From NCBI GenBank assembly GCA_903994525.1, contig CAJEXW010000021.1:1-42930 (forward strand): 42,930 bases of DNA, written 5' to 3'. The DNA comes from an uncultured Chlorobiaceae bacterium (lineage in GTDB: Bacteria > Bacteroidota > Chlorobiia > Chlorobiales > Chlorobiaceae). Numbering within the stretch: the stretch's first letter is position 1; every line of letters begins with the position of its first letter. The position numbers and the translations under genes were made by a program. Shown here one piece after another: positions 26,073-34,020 of this stretch. Below the pieces are notes generated by a model, which worked only from the letters and a program-made list of their open reading frames with translations, made no database searches and had not been told where the DNA came from.

Positions 26073-26094
26073 GGTAGAGAGAGCTACCTTTTTT
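26073..26094 (+). terminator. Short rho-independent terminator after the response regulator
   Basis: GGTAG (26073-26077) pairs with CTACC (26084-26088), followed by TTTTTT (26089-26094), 16 bases past the stop. The stem is short but the T run is good. Confidence 0.65.
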
Positions 26095-26114
26095 GTGTGA
26101 TTTACATCGGTACA

Positions 26115-26127
26115 TTTATTGATTACC
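26115..26127 (+). promoter_or_regulatory. 13-base motif TTTATTGATTACC upstream of cysK
   Basis: The same 13 bases occur at 28099-28111, just before the encapsulin shell gene. Here it lies 36 bases before the cysK start. It could be a shared operator or promoter element for sulfur genes; only two exact copies were noticed. Confidence 0.35.
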
Positions 26128-26163
26128 TTGATTCATTTATAACCTTATAAATAACTGAGAGCT

Positions 26164-27117
26164 ATGGGACACATTGCAAAAAAACTGACCGATCTTATCG
26201 GTAACACTCCTCTTCTGGAGTTGGGAAACTTCAATCGCGAACACGACACCAGGGCAACCATTATTGGAAAACTTGAATATTTCAACCCGGGTGGAAGTGT
26301 CAAAGATCGTATCGGTTATTCCATGATTGAGGATGCTGAAGCAAAGGGACTGCTCAACAAGGATAGTATCATCATTGAACCGACCAGCGGCAATACCGGC
26401 ATTGCACTGGCATTTATTGCCGCAGCAAAAGGGTATCGCCTGATCCTCACCATGCCTGAAACCATGAGCCTCGAACGGAGAAATCTGCTCAAGGCGCTGG
26501 GAGCAGAGCTGGTGCTGACACCTGGACCTGAGGGAATGGTGGGTGCCATTAAAAAGGCTGATGAACTCCATGCAGAGTATGACAACTCTTTTCTTCCGCA
26601 ACAGTTTAAAAACGCCGCGAATCCTGAGATCCATCGCAAAACCACCGCCGAAGAGATCTGGAATGACACCGATGGCAATGTTGATATTTTTGTCAGTGGT
26701 GTCGGCACAGGGGGCACGATTACTGGTGTTGGGGAGGTCCTGAAGCAGCGCAACCCTGATGTCAAAATCGTGGCTGTCGAGCCATTTGACTCGCAGGTTA
26801 TTGCTGGCGGTAAGCCGGGACCGCATAAAATACAGGGAATAGGCGCAGGCTTTGTGCCGGATATTCTTAACACCTCTATTATTGATGAAATTATCCCTGT
26901 CAAAAATGAAGATGCGCTTCGCACGGGACGCAAACTGGCAAAAACAGAGGGGCTGATTGTGGGTATATCATCAGGAGCAGCGGTGTATGCTGCCCTCCAG
27001 CTCGCGCTGCGTGAAGAGAACAAGGGCAAACGTATTGTGGTCATTCTGCCGGATACCGGTGAGCGTTACCTCTCGACACTGCTTTACCAGTTCGACAATG
27101 ACGCAGTGAACTACTGA
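26164..27117 (+). CDS. cysK: Cysteine synthase (O-acetylserine sulfhydrylase)
   Basis: A 317-residue PLP enzyme that forms cysteine from O-acetylserine and sulfide. The Schiff-base lysine is K47 ([10 protein letters not shown]), the substrate loop is TSGNTG near 77-82, and the PLP-phosphate loop is [10 protein letters not shown] near 178-187. The C-terminus ([14 protein letters not shown]) is typical of CysK/CysM. Serine acetyltransferase follows 58 bases downstream, its direct metabolic and often physical partner. Confidence 0.95.
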   Translation: MGHIAKKLTDLIGNTPLLELGNFNREHDTRATIIGKLEYFNPGGSVKDRIGYSMIEDAEAKGLLNKDSIIIEPTSGNTGIALAFIAAAKGYRLILTMPETMSLERRNLLKALGAELVLTPGPEGMVGAIKKADELHAEYDNSFLPQQFKNAANPEIHRKTTAEEIWNDTDGNVDIFVSGVGTGGTITGVGEVLKQRNPDVKIVAVEPFDSQVIAGGKPGPHKIQGIGAGFVPDILNTSIIDEIIPVKNEDALRTGRKLAKTEGLIVGISSGAAVYAALQLALREENKGKRIVVILPDTGERYLSTLLYQFDNDAVNY

Positions 27118-27175
27118 TGCGATAACTTTTATTGTACCAGGGAAATTTATCCAGAACCGGGAAGATTACTAATAC

Positions 27176-28087
27176 ATGGACAGCAACAATAACGGCATCA
27201 TTGATGAGGCAATACAATTATTGTCAGCCCCCAATGATACTGAAAGGGACGATCCGGAGCATCGTGAACATCCGCTCCCCTCTATTGATAAGGTAAAGGA
27301 GATTGTAGAGCTCCTCCGGTCAATAATCTTTCCGGGTTACTTTGGCGGTCCTGTGCTCCGCAAACAGTCGCGCCACCACTTTCTGGGCGTACGGATAGAA
27401 AAGCTCTATGGATTGCTTGAAGAGCAGCTTCTGAGTGTTCAGCATTTTGACACTGAGCACAACAGCTCCGGGAATGCCGAAGAAAAAGCCGCAGGGAATG
27501 CCCGCCAGTTTATTGGAACACTGCCTGAAATAAGGAGAAAACTCTGGACTGATGTGAAAGCTATCTATGACGGTGACCCGGCGGCAAAGAACTATGGTGA
27601 GATCATCTTCTGCTACCCTTCCATCAGAGCCATGATCAATTACCGGGCTGCGCACGCCCTGCTCTCGCTGGGAGTGCCCCTGATCCCCAGAATTATTGCG
27701 GAGATGGCCCATTCGGAGACCGGTATTGACATTCACCCCGGCGCCCATATCGGTGACTTTTTCTGCATCGACCATGGCACCGGTGTCGTGATTGGCGAAA
27801 CCTGCATTATCGGCGACCACGTGCGACTCTACCAGGGAGTCACCCTGGGTGCCAAAAAATTTGCCCTCGACGACGAAGGCAATCCGGTCAAAAATGTGCC
27901 GCGTCACCCGATTATTGAGGATAACGTGGTGATTTATTCAAACGCCAACATTCTGGGCAGAATCACGATCGGCAGAAACTCGGTTATCGGCGGCAACGTC
28001 TGGCAGACAAGAAGTGTGCCGCCTGATTCAAGGGTATTGCAGCAGAAAGCGGTTGAAACCACGTTCACGGATGGTCTTGGCATTTAA
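27176..28087 (+). CDS. cysE: Serine O-acetyltransferase
   Basis: A 303-residue enzyme that makes O-acetylserine from serine and acetyl-CoA. The N-terminal part (1-185) is helical. The C-terminal left-handed beta-helix has hexapeptide repeats and the active-site stretch HPGAHIGDFFCIDHGTG, then GETCIIGDHVRLYQGVTLG. The long form with an N-terminal extension (EpsC-like) is often encoded beside family 2 encapsulins, as here: the shell gene begins 45 bases downstream. The C-terminus ends in GLGI, and an Ile C-terminus is the classic CysK-docking feature, so a cysteine synthase complex with the upstream cysK product is plausible. Confidence 0.93.
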   Translation: MDSNNNGIIDEAIQLLSAPNDTERDDPEHREHPLPSIDKVKEIVELLRSIIFPGYFGGPVLRKQSRHHFLGVRIEKLYGLLEEQLLSVQHFDTEHNSSGNAEEKAAGNARQFIGTLPEIRRKLWTDVKAIYDGDPAAKNYGEIIFCYPSIRAMINYRAAHALLSLGVPLIPRIIAEMAHSETGIDIHPGAHIGDFFCIDHGTGVVIGETCIIGDHVRLYQGVTLGAKKFALDDEGNPVKNVPRHPIIEDNVVIYSNANILGRITIGRNSVIGGNVWQTRSVPPDSRVLQQKAVETTFTDGLGI

Positions 28088-28098
28088 AACGGACCATG

Positions 28099-28111
28099 TT
28101 TATTGATTACC
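28099..28111 (+). promoter_or_regulatory. Second copy of the TTTATTGATTACC motif, upstream of the encapsulin gene
   Basis: Identical to the 13 bases at 26115-26127. It ends 21 bases before the shell-gene ATG, immediately downstream of cysE, which could allow separate control of the shell and cargo genes. Confidence 0.35.
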
Positions 28112-28132
28112 ATTAACACATTATTATTTGCT

Positions 28133-29590
28133 ATGTCAAACACACAACCAGAAACGAACAGCCACCTGCAGCGCAGCGTAACGACCCACGTTGCAAGAAA
28201 TCTGGCCAATACGACCAAAACGCCGCCCCAGATGAACTCCATAACCCCGAGGTGGCTGCTGAAGCTGCTCCCGTGGGTTCATGTCTCTTCGGGCACCTAC
28301 CGCGTCAACCGCACAAAGATAGAGCTGCAGAAACCAGAGCGTATCGGGATCGACTTTCATGATGGTATCGCCTCCTTCAGGCCTGAAGCGCTGAAAAGTA
28401 TCCCTCTTTTTGCCTCGTTTGACAACGACATCATCAACCTCATCAGCCAGAAATTTGTGCTTGAAGAGGCTGAACTGGGCAACACCCTGCTCCTTGAAGG
28501 CGAGGACCGCCACAAAATTTTTATCATTGCCCATGGCCAGGTTGAAATTCTCAGCAAGGGGCTGCATGGAGAGGATTTGCGCATCGCCCTGCTTTCTGAG
28601 GGAGAGTACTATGGCGAAGAGGAGCTGGTATCCGGAAAGCCATCTTCCGTCACCATTCGCACCATCACTCCGGGATCGTTTTTCTCCCTCTCCAGCGTTG
28701 ATATTGAAAAGCTCTTTAAAGAGTTTCCCGCTCTCAAGGGTTCATTCCAGACAGCGGTTGCCGAGTACCTAAAAATCCGCTCAACGGTCAACAAGCATGG
28801 CGAAAAACATATCGACCTGATTGCAGGCTTTGAAGAGGATGTTGAAATTCCTGAAACCTATGTCGATTACTCCAACAAACCGAGGGAATATTCGCTGCAG
28901 GCTATCCAGACGGTCGTCCGCGTCCATACCAGAGTCTCCGACCTCTACAACGAACCCTTCAACCAGATTGAGCAGCAGATGCGCTTGACGATTGAGGGCA
29001 TCAAGGAGCGTCAGGAGTGGGAGTTTATCAATAACAGAGAGTTTGGCCTGCTCTACTCTGCCGATCCCGGTCAGCGCATCAGCACCCGGTATGGCACACC
29101 GACACCGGATGATCTTGATGATTTGCTCACCAAGGTGTGGAAAAAACCGGCCTTCTTTATCGCGCACCCCAAAGCCATCGCCGCTTTTGAGCGCGAATGC
29201 ACCTGGCGCGGCGTGCCTCCTGCCACCATCAACCTCTTCGGAACACCGGTGTTGACATGGCGTGGCGTACCGCTGATTCCGAGCGACAAACTTGAGATCA
29301 ACAAAAACAGCAAGTCGGGCCACGGCACCACCAACATCATCCTTGTTCGTGTCGGCGAAAATGAGCAGGGTGTGGTTGGTCTGCATCAGGCGGGAATTCC
29401 CGGAGAAATCAGCCCAAGCCTTTCGGCACGGTTGATGGGGCTCGACAAGCTTGGTGTCGCCTCCTATCTGCTGACGCTTTACTCGTCGCTGGCGGTGTTG
29501 ACCGACGATGCACTTGCAATTCTCGAAAATGTCGAAGTGGGATACTACCACGATTACGAGCATCGCAAATCGGGAACAAAAGTAAAATAG
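28133..29590 (+). CDS. Family 2 encapsulin shell protein with cyclic-nucleotide-binding-like domain
   Basis: A 485-residue HK97-fold nanocompartment shell protein of encapsulin family 2. Residues 1-85 are an N-terminal arm; residues about 88-215 form a CNB-like domain (LFASFDNDIINLI, then GEYYGEEELVSGKPSSVTIRT), which marks the 2B type. The Arg that binds cyclic nucleotide phosphate in canonical domains (PRxAT) is Ser here, so nucleotide binding is doubtful. Residues about 245-485 are the capsid domain (YSNKPREYSLQAIQTVVRVHTR opening, given in part: REYSLQAIQTVV). The start at 28133 is preferred to the upstream in-frame codon at 28103. The next gene encodes a cysteine desulfurase with a long disordered N-terminus, the known cargo type. 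Assembly into a shell is inferred from the family. Confidence 0.9.
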   Translation: MSNTQPETNSHLQRSVTTHVARNLANTTKTPPQMNSITPRWLLKLLPWVHVSSGTYRVNRTKIELQKPERIGIDFHDGIASFRPEALKSIPLFASFDNDIINLISQKFVLEEAELGNTLLLEGEDRHKIFIIAHGQVEILSKGLHGEDLRIALLSEGEYYGEEELVSGKPSSVTIRTITPGSFFSLSSVDIEKLFKEFPALKGSFQTAVAEYLKIRSTVNKHGEKHIDLIAGFEEDVEIPETYVDYSNKPREYSLQAIQTVVRVHTRVSDLYNEPFNQIEQQMRLTIEGIKERQEWEFINNREFGLLYSADPGQRISTRYGTPTPDDLDDLLTKVWKKPAFFIAHPKAIAAFERECTWRGVPPATINLFGTPVLTWRGVPLIPSDKLEINKNSKSGHGTTNIILVRVGENEQGVVGLHQAGIPGEISPSLSARLMGLDKLGVASYLLTLYSSLAVLTDDALAILENVEVGYYHDYEHRKSGTKVK

Positions 29591-29624
29591 AAGCGCTCTT
29601 TGACCAACCAGCCCATTGCAGCTC

Positions 29625-31571
29625 ATGACCATGAGTGCAATGGGTTATCACTGTACCTTTATGCCAGAAGCATATCAACATCCGAACATTACAGGAGACG
29701 GAAGTGACGCACTGAACCCCACCTTTATTGCGCAGCTTGCGAGCCGTCTGTTTAACGAAGCACCGGAAGCCGGAAGTGTTCCGCGAAGCGAGAGCGACGC
29801 AGCGACAGCTCCATCAGCAGCAACCACGACGCTGTTTGATGGCGTACCTTATGCTGGGGCGCAGGATGGTGCTGAGCCTCCCGCCAACGCCGCTCCGCTG
29901 TTGCCGGCGCAGGATTTCTATTTTTTGCCCACGGCATCCGAAAAAGAGCCGGAACCGCTGGAGCACCACGCCAACAGGCTGACTGACGAACAGAGCTATT
30001 CCGGAAAAACAGAGAACCCGGGCGGCTTCGACAAATTTTTGCGCCGCTCACTGCCAGCGCAGCCGGAGGGTGAGTGCTATGCGGAGAAGCTTTACAGGGA
30101 GTTCACTGAGCAACAGGGCGATCCGGTGCTGGAGTTTGTCTTTCAGTCGCTTCGTGGCGGAGAGTCGCCTGCAGGGTATGGATTGAACAGCCCAATCGGC
30201 ACCCACCCCGAACTCCCCGGCAAAGCGCCTGCGCCGGTCTGGCCAAACGGCAGCCACGAAACACCCGGCAGCAGCACCCTGCCCTTCAGCCTCCCTGACG
30301 CTCCGGCTGAGCCATACTATTTTCTGCGCGAACCACGCCAGCCTGTGCATCAGCCTGAGGGGTTTGATGTTGCCACCATCCGCAAGGATTTTCCTGTGTT
30401 ACACCAAAAGATTCACGGAAAACAGCTTGCATGGTTCGACAACGCCGCCACAACGCAGAAACCGCTGAGCGTCATTAACGCGGTCGCCCACTTTTATGCT
30501 ACCGACAACTCCAATATCCACCGGGGAGCGCACACGCTTGCGGCACGCGCCACCGACGCTTATGAGGGGGCTCGCGAAAAGATTCGCCAGTTTATCGGCG
30601 CCGGGTCAACCTCGGAAATTATCTATGTACGGGGCACCACCGAGGGGATAAACCTTGTGGCTCAAACATGGGGACGCAAGTTTCTCCAGCCCGGTGACGA
30701 GATTGTGCTCTCCATCCTTGAGCATCATGCCAATATTGTGCCGTGGCAGATGGTTGCGCAGGAGAAGGGTGCCCGCATCAAGGTGGTGCCGGTCAACGAT
30801 CGGGGTGAAATCATTCTCGAAGAGTACACGAAACTGCTTGGGCCCCGCACTCGCCTTGTCTCGCTGACACAGGCTTCAAACGGCCTTGGCACCATTTTGC
30901 CCATCAAGGAGATGATTCAACTGGCCAAGCGGTACGACACACGGGTGCTGATTGATGGTGCCCAGTCGGTTGCCCATATTCCGGTCAACGTACAGGATCT
31001 GGATGCCGACTTTTTTGTCTTTTCGGGACACAAGATTTTTGCCCCAACCGGCATCGGCGTGGTCTATGGCAAAAAGGAGTTGCTGGAGCTGATGCCCCCG
31101 TGGCAGGGTGGCGGCAACATGATCAAGGATGTGCGCTTTGAGGAGACGGTATATAACGAGGCACCGGCCAAATTTGAGGCTGGCACCCCGTCAATCGGCG
31201 ATGCCATCGGCCTCGGTGCCGCGCTCGACTACGTGCGCAAAATCGGTCTTGAAAACATTGCCCAGTACGAGCACGAACTGACTGAGTACGGCACCGAAAA
31301 GCTGATTCGCATACCCGGCCTGCGTCTGATTGGCACGGCAAGAAACAAGGTGGGCGTGCTCTCCTTTGTGCTGAACACTCTGCCCAACGAAGAGGTTGGC
31401 AAGCTGCTCGACCGCGAAGGCATTGCCGTCCGTGCGGGCCACCACTGCACCCAGCCATCATTGCGCCGCTTCGGCGTTGAGGGCACCGTGCGCCCGTCGC
31501 TGGCCTTCTACAACACGAAAGATGAGATCGACCGGCTGGCTGATGTGATTAACCATATCCAGCGGAGATAG
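29625..31571 (+). CDS. SufS-like cysteine desulfurase, encapsulin cargo with long N-terminal extension
   Basis: A type II cysteine desulfurase that releases sulfur from cysteine as enzyme persulfide. The catalytic domain spans about 245-648, with PLP lysine K470 (FSGHKIFAP) and catalytic C608 (RAGHHCTQP). The first 245 residues are low-complexity and Pro/Ala/Glu-rich and are absent from housekeeping SufS. They contain an N-terminal helical element (NPTFIAQLASRLF, near 31-43) and two similar short motifs, FYFLP (98-102) and YYFLR (231-235). Such extensions direct desulfurases into family 2 encapsulins, and the shell gene ends 34 bases upstream. The start is uncertain: ATGs at 29625, 29631, 29640 and 29661 are possible and none has a clear ribosome-binding site. 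Confidence 0.9.
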   Translation: MTMSAMGYHCTFMPEAYQHPNITGDGSDALNPTFIAQLASRLFNEAPEAGSVPRSESDAATAPSAATTTLFDGVPYAGAQDGAEPPANAAPLLPAQDFYFLPTASEKEPEPLEHHANRLTDEQSYSGKTENPGGFDKFLRRSLPAQPEGECYAEKLYREFTEQQGDPVLEFVFQSLRGGESPAGYGLNSPIGTHPELPGKAPAPVWPNGSHETPGSSTLPFSLPDAPAEPYYFLREPRQPVHQPEGFDVATIRKDFPVLHQKIHGKQLAWFDNAATTQKPLSVINAVAHFYATDNSNIHRGAHTLAARATDAYEGAREKIRQFIGAGSTSEIIYVRGTTEGINLVAQTWGRKFLQPGDEIVLSILEHHANIVPWQMVAQEKGARIKVVPVNDRGEIILEEYTKLLGPRTRLVSLTQASNGLGTILPIKEMIQLAKRYDTRVLIDGAQSVAHIPVNVQDLDADFFVFSGHKIFAPTGIGVVYGKKELLELMPPWQGGGNMIKDVRFEETVYNEAPAKFEAGTPSIGDAIGLGAALDYVRKIGLENIAQYEHELTEYGTEKLIRIPGLRLIGTARNKVGVLSFVLNTLPNEEVGKLLDREGIAVRAGHHCTQPSLRRFGVEGTVRPSLAFYNTKDEIDRLADVINHIQRR

Positions 31572-31585
31572 CAGCGTTGAGATGC

Positions 31586-31629
31586 TTTTCAAAGCGCAAC
31601 ATGAAGAAAAAAACGTTGCGCTTTGAAAA
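31586..31629. other. 15-bp perfect inverted repeat after the desulfurase gene
   Basis: TTTTCAAAGCGCAAC (31586-31600) pairs with 31615-31629 across an A-rich 14-base loop, 14 bases past the stop. It probably ends or stabilises the encapsulin transcript; there is no T run on the plus strand. Confidence 0.6.
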
Positions 31630-31669
31630 AAGTGAGGATAATATAGGTTATCTTTGAGCTGTTTTTCCA

Positions 31670-31835
31670 GACAGTAAACCACGCTCCATGCAGTTTGAAA
31701 TCCTTGCCATTGATAAGGGACAAGTGCCTGCACACCCAGAACGGGCCAGGTTAACCGGGCCAGTCTATCAGACCTCAACCTTCGGCTCGACAGCTTGTAC
31801 CACCGGAGCAATTTTTCACTTCTGAAATTGGAAAA
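31670..31835 (+). pseudogene. Decayed 5' remnant of a cystathionine gamma-synthase-type gene
   Basis: This stretch aligns by eye with the start of the intact gene at 32470-32650, including the shared CTCCATGCA start context and the 16-base identical block TATCAGACCTCAACCT. From ATG 31688 it reads MQFEILAIDKGQVP, versus MHFETLAIHDGQAP in the intact gene, regains PVYQTSTFG, then drifts and stops at 31823-31825 after 45 codons. The similarity fades near 31835 around a shared AATTGG. The remnant is thus an old duplicate of the first 50 or so codons, now separated from the intact copy by the DUF4160/DUF2442 pair. The rest of 31630-31904 shows no gene. Confidence 0.8.
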
Positions 31836-31904
31836 AGTGTTTGGCTGACAAACGATAGTGCAAGATATTGACACGATCATAAACAATAATACACGGGATA
31901 TATC

Positions 31905-32174
31905 ATGGCAGTTATCTCAATGTTTTACGGAATTATTATTTCTCTTTATTTTTTTGATAACAGAAGACACCACTTACCGCATATTCATGTCCGCTATCAA
32001 GAGTTTGAGTCTGTATTTTCTATTTCCGACGGGACTATGATTGACGGAAACATTCCACCAAACAAAGCACGATTAGTGCAAGCATGGATAGAAATTCATA
32101 AAGATGAGTTGATTGCAGATTGGCAACTCGCTTCATCAGGAGCGGAAATTTTCAAGATAAAACCACTCAGATAA
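31905..32174 (+). CDS. DUF4160 protein, putative toxin-antitoxin module component
   Basis: An 89-residue protein that fits DUF4160 well: MFYGIIISLYFFDNRRHHLPHIHVRYQ opening (core FFDNRRHHLPHIHVRY), then FSISDGTMIDG and LVQAWIEIHKDEL near the C-terminus. DUF4160 genes are commonly paired with a DUF2442 gene, as here (15 bases downstream), and the pair is usually listed as toxin-antitoxin-like, but the biochemical activity is not established to my knowledge. No strong ribosome-binding site is visible. The pair lies between a gene remnant and its intact paralogue, suggesting insertion. Confidence 0.85.
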   Translation: MAVISMFYGIIISLYFFDNRRHHLPHIHVRYQEFESVFSISDGTMIDGNIPPNKARLVQAWIEIHKDELIADWQLASSGAEIFKIKPLR

Positions 32175-32188
32175 ACGGAGCTTTCACC

Positions 32189-32422
32189 ATGAATCCAAGA
32201 GTAAAAGAGGTACATCCGAATAATGATTATACCCTGAATCTTTTATTTGATAATTGCGAGGAGCGCATATTTGATGTCAAACCCTATCTGGATAGAGGGC
32301 TATTCACACAATTAATAGATTTGGAGTTATTTCATTCAGTAAAACCCTGTCTTGGCAGTATTCAATGGAAAAACGGTCTGGATTTATGCCCTGATACGTT
32401 ATATCTGGATAGCCGGGAATAA
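32189..32422 (+). CDS. DUF2442 protein, partner of DUF4160
   Basis: A 77-residue protein of the DUF2442 type: NDYTLNLLFDNCEERIFDVKPYL, with the core LLFDNCEERIFDVKPYL, then FHSVKP and a C-terminal IQWKNGLDLCPDTLYL element (NG-x-DLCPDTLY is typical). ACGGAG precedes ATG 32189; the open frame extends upstream into the DUF4160 gene without support. It is probably co-transcribed with the DUF4160 gene. Which of the two would be toxin or antitoxin cannot be told from the sequence. Confidence 0.85.
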   Translation: MNPRVKEVHPNNDYTLNLLFDNCEERIFDVKPYLDRGLFTQLIDLELFHSVKPCLGSIQWKNGLDLCPDTLYLDSRE

Positions 32423-32491
32423 TACATTTGCCTGAAAGGGAAAAACGAAGAACACAAATTAATAACCGGCAACAGCAGCAAACCACACTCC

Positions 32492-33631
32492 ATGCACTTT
32501 GAAACCCTTGCCATCCATGACGGACAAGCGCCTGACCCACAGACAGGCTCCGTCACGGTTCCTGTCTATCAGACCTCAACCTTCGGACGCGACAGCCTCG
32601 AAGAACGGAGTGAGTTTTTTTATTCGCGAATTGGCAACCCGACGCGAAAAGCGCTTGAAGAGAGCCTTGCGCTGCTTGAAAATGGCAAGTATGGTCTTGC
32701 CTTTGGCTCCGGGGTAGCGGCAACCATGGCGGCTCTGCAGGTGCTGAAACCCGGCGACCATATTGTGGCGGGCAACGACATTTACGGTGGAAGCTACCGA
32801 ATTTTTGAGCAGCTTCTGCGCCCCTGGGGTGTGACCACCAGCTACACCGACAATGAATCCATGGAGAGCTACGAAGCCTGCATCACACCGGCGACAAAGC
32901 TGATCTGGATTGAGACACCAAGCAATCCGCTGCTCCAGCTTTGCGACATACGGGCACTGGCCTCTCTGGCCAAAAAGCGCGGCATTCTGCTGGCGGTGGA
33001 CAACACCTTTGCCAGCCCCTATTTTCAGCGCCCCCTTGAGCTTGGCGCTGATATTGTCGTCCACAGCACCACCAAATATCTTGGCGGCCACAGCGACGTT
33101 ATCGGCGGTGCCGTCATAACCTCAGAGACGGCGATTCACACCGCCATCAAAAATTATCAGGGCGCTGCGGGAGCCGTGCCCGGCCCCTGGGACTGCTGGC
33201 TGATTCTGCGCGGCCTCAAAACGCTGAAGATCCGCATGAAGGAGCATGAGGCAACCGCCATGCACCTTGCCAAAATGCTTGAGGGCCATCCGGCGGTGGA
33301 GCGGGTTTTTTACCCAGGTCTTGCATCACACCCGCAGCACGAACTGGCAAAAACGCAGATGAGCGGTTTCGGCGGCATGGTAACATTCTCGCTGAAAGAT
33401 GGGCTTCCGGCGGTGAAAAAGCTGCTCGCCACCATCAAGCTTTTCGTGCTTGCCGACAGCCTTGGCGGAGTCGAGTCGCTCATCTCTTCGCCAGCAAAAA
33501 TGACGCTCTGGGCACTTTCGCAAGCGGAGCGTGACCGGCGAAAATGCACCGACAATCTGGTGCGTCTCTCTGTCGGTCTGGAGAATGCCGAGGATCTGGA
33601 GGCTGATCTGCTTCATGCGCTGGAGGGATGA
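32492..33631 (+). CDS. Cystathionine gamma-synthase/lyase family PLP enzyme
   Basis: A 379-residue member of the Cys/Met metabolism PLP family. The PLP lysine is K195 (HSTTKYLGGHSD), and YSRIGNPTRKALEESLALLE and FGSGVAATMAAL are typical. SLGGVESLISSPA near the C-terminus is shared by cystathionine gamma-synthase (MetB), beta-lyase and gamma-lyase, so the exact reaction is not settled by sequence; transsulfuration between cysteine and homocysteine is the likely field. The ATG context (CTCCATGCA) is duplicated upstream in the remnant at 31688. No strong ribosome-binding site is evident. Confidence 0.88.
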   Translation: MHFETLAIHDGQAPDPQTGSVTVPVYQTSTFGRDSLEERSEFFYSRIGNPTRKALEESLALLENGKYGLAFGSGVAATMAALQVLKPGDHIVAGNDIYGGSYRIFEQLLRPWGVTTSYTDNESMESYEACITPATKLIWIETPSNPLLQLCDIRALASLAKKRGILLAVDNTFASPYFQRPLELGADIVVHSTTKYLGGHSDVIGGAVITSETAIHTAIKNYQGAAGAVPGPWDCWLILRGLKTLKIRMKEHEATAMHLAKMLEGHPAVERVFYPGLASHPQHELAKTQMSGFGGMVTFSLKDGLPAVKKLLATIKLFVLADSLGGVESLISSPAKMTLWALSQAERDRRKCTDNLVRLSVGLENAEDLEADLLHALEG

Positions 33632-33673
33632 ATGAATGGATGCATCAAAAGGGTAATTATAATTTGTGACGTT

Positions 33674-33701
33674 GTAGGGGCGTATTGCAATACGCCCCTA
33701 C
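33674..33701. repeat. Perfect 28-bp palindrome (GTAGGGGCGTATTG and its complement)
   Basis: The 14 bases at 33674-33687 are followed with no spacer by their exact reverse complement to 33701. Such GTAGGGGCG-type palindromes look like dispersed extragenic repeats seen in many phototroph genomes; here it is a single copy between the transsulfuration gene and thiS. Confidence 0.85.
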
Positions 33702-33791
33702 GCCACGCCCGTATGATTCCGTGTTTTGGAAATGCCGGGTGGTATTCGATGTCCCAATGTTGATTTGCTGTATAATTTGACGATAAAAATA

Positions 33792-34004
33792 ATGTCACAA
33801 AGAATTACTATTGCACTGAACGGAGAAGAGCAGCCACTTCCACCCGATTCGTCGGTCGGTGATCTGCTTTCTATCCTTGGTTCTGACGGAAAAAGCGTGG
33901 CGGTGGTGGTTAATGACGCTATCATCCGCCCCGAAAACCGCTCGACCCACCAGCTTCAACAAGGAGATCGCGTTGAATTGCTTATCTTTGCCGGTGGTGG
34001 TTAA
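33792..34004 (+). CDS. thiS: Thiamine biosynthesis sulfur carrier ThiS
   Basis: A 70-residue ubiquitin-like sulfur carrier. It opens with ITIALNGEEQ and ends FAGGG; the C-terminal Gly-Gly is adenylated by ThiF and then converted to thiocarboxylate, which delivers sulfur to ThiG. VVVNDAIIRPENR in the middle is typical. ATG 33792 is chosen because an upstream extension from 33726 encodes 22 residues not seen in the family. The thiG gene starts 16 bases downstream. Confidence 0.93.
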   Translation: MSQRITIALNGEEQPLPPDSSVGDLLSILGSDGKSVAVVVNDAIIRPENRSTHQLQQGDRVELLIFAGGG

Positions 34005-34020
34005 CCGATTATTGTAAACT

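Noticed and set aside
27176..28087. cysE as part of a polysaccharide cluster (EpsC-like)
   Set aside because: The neighbours are cysK and the encapsulin genes; the polysaccharide module is 19 kb away.
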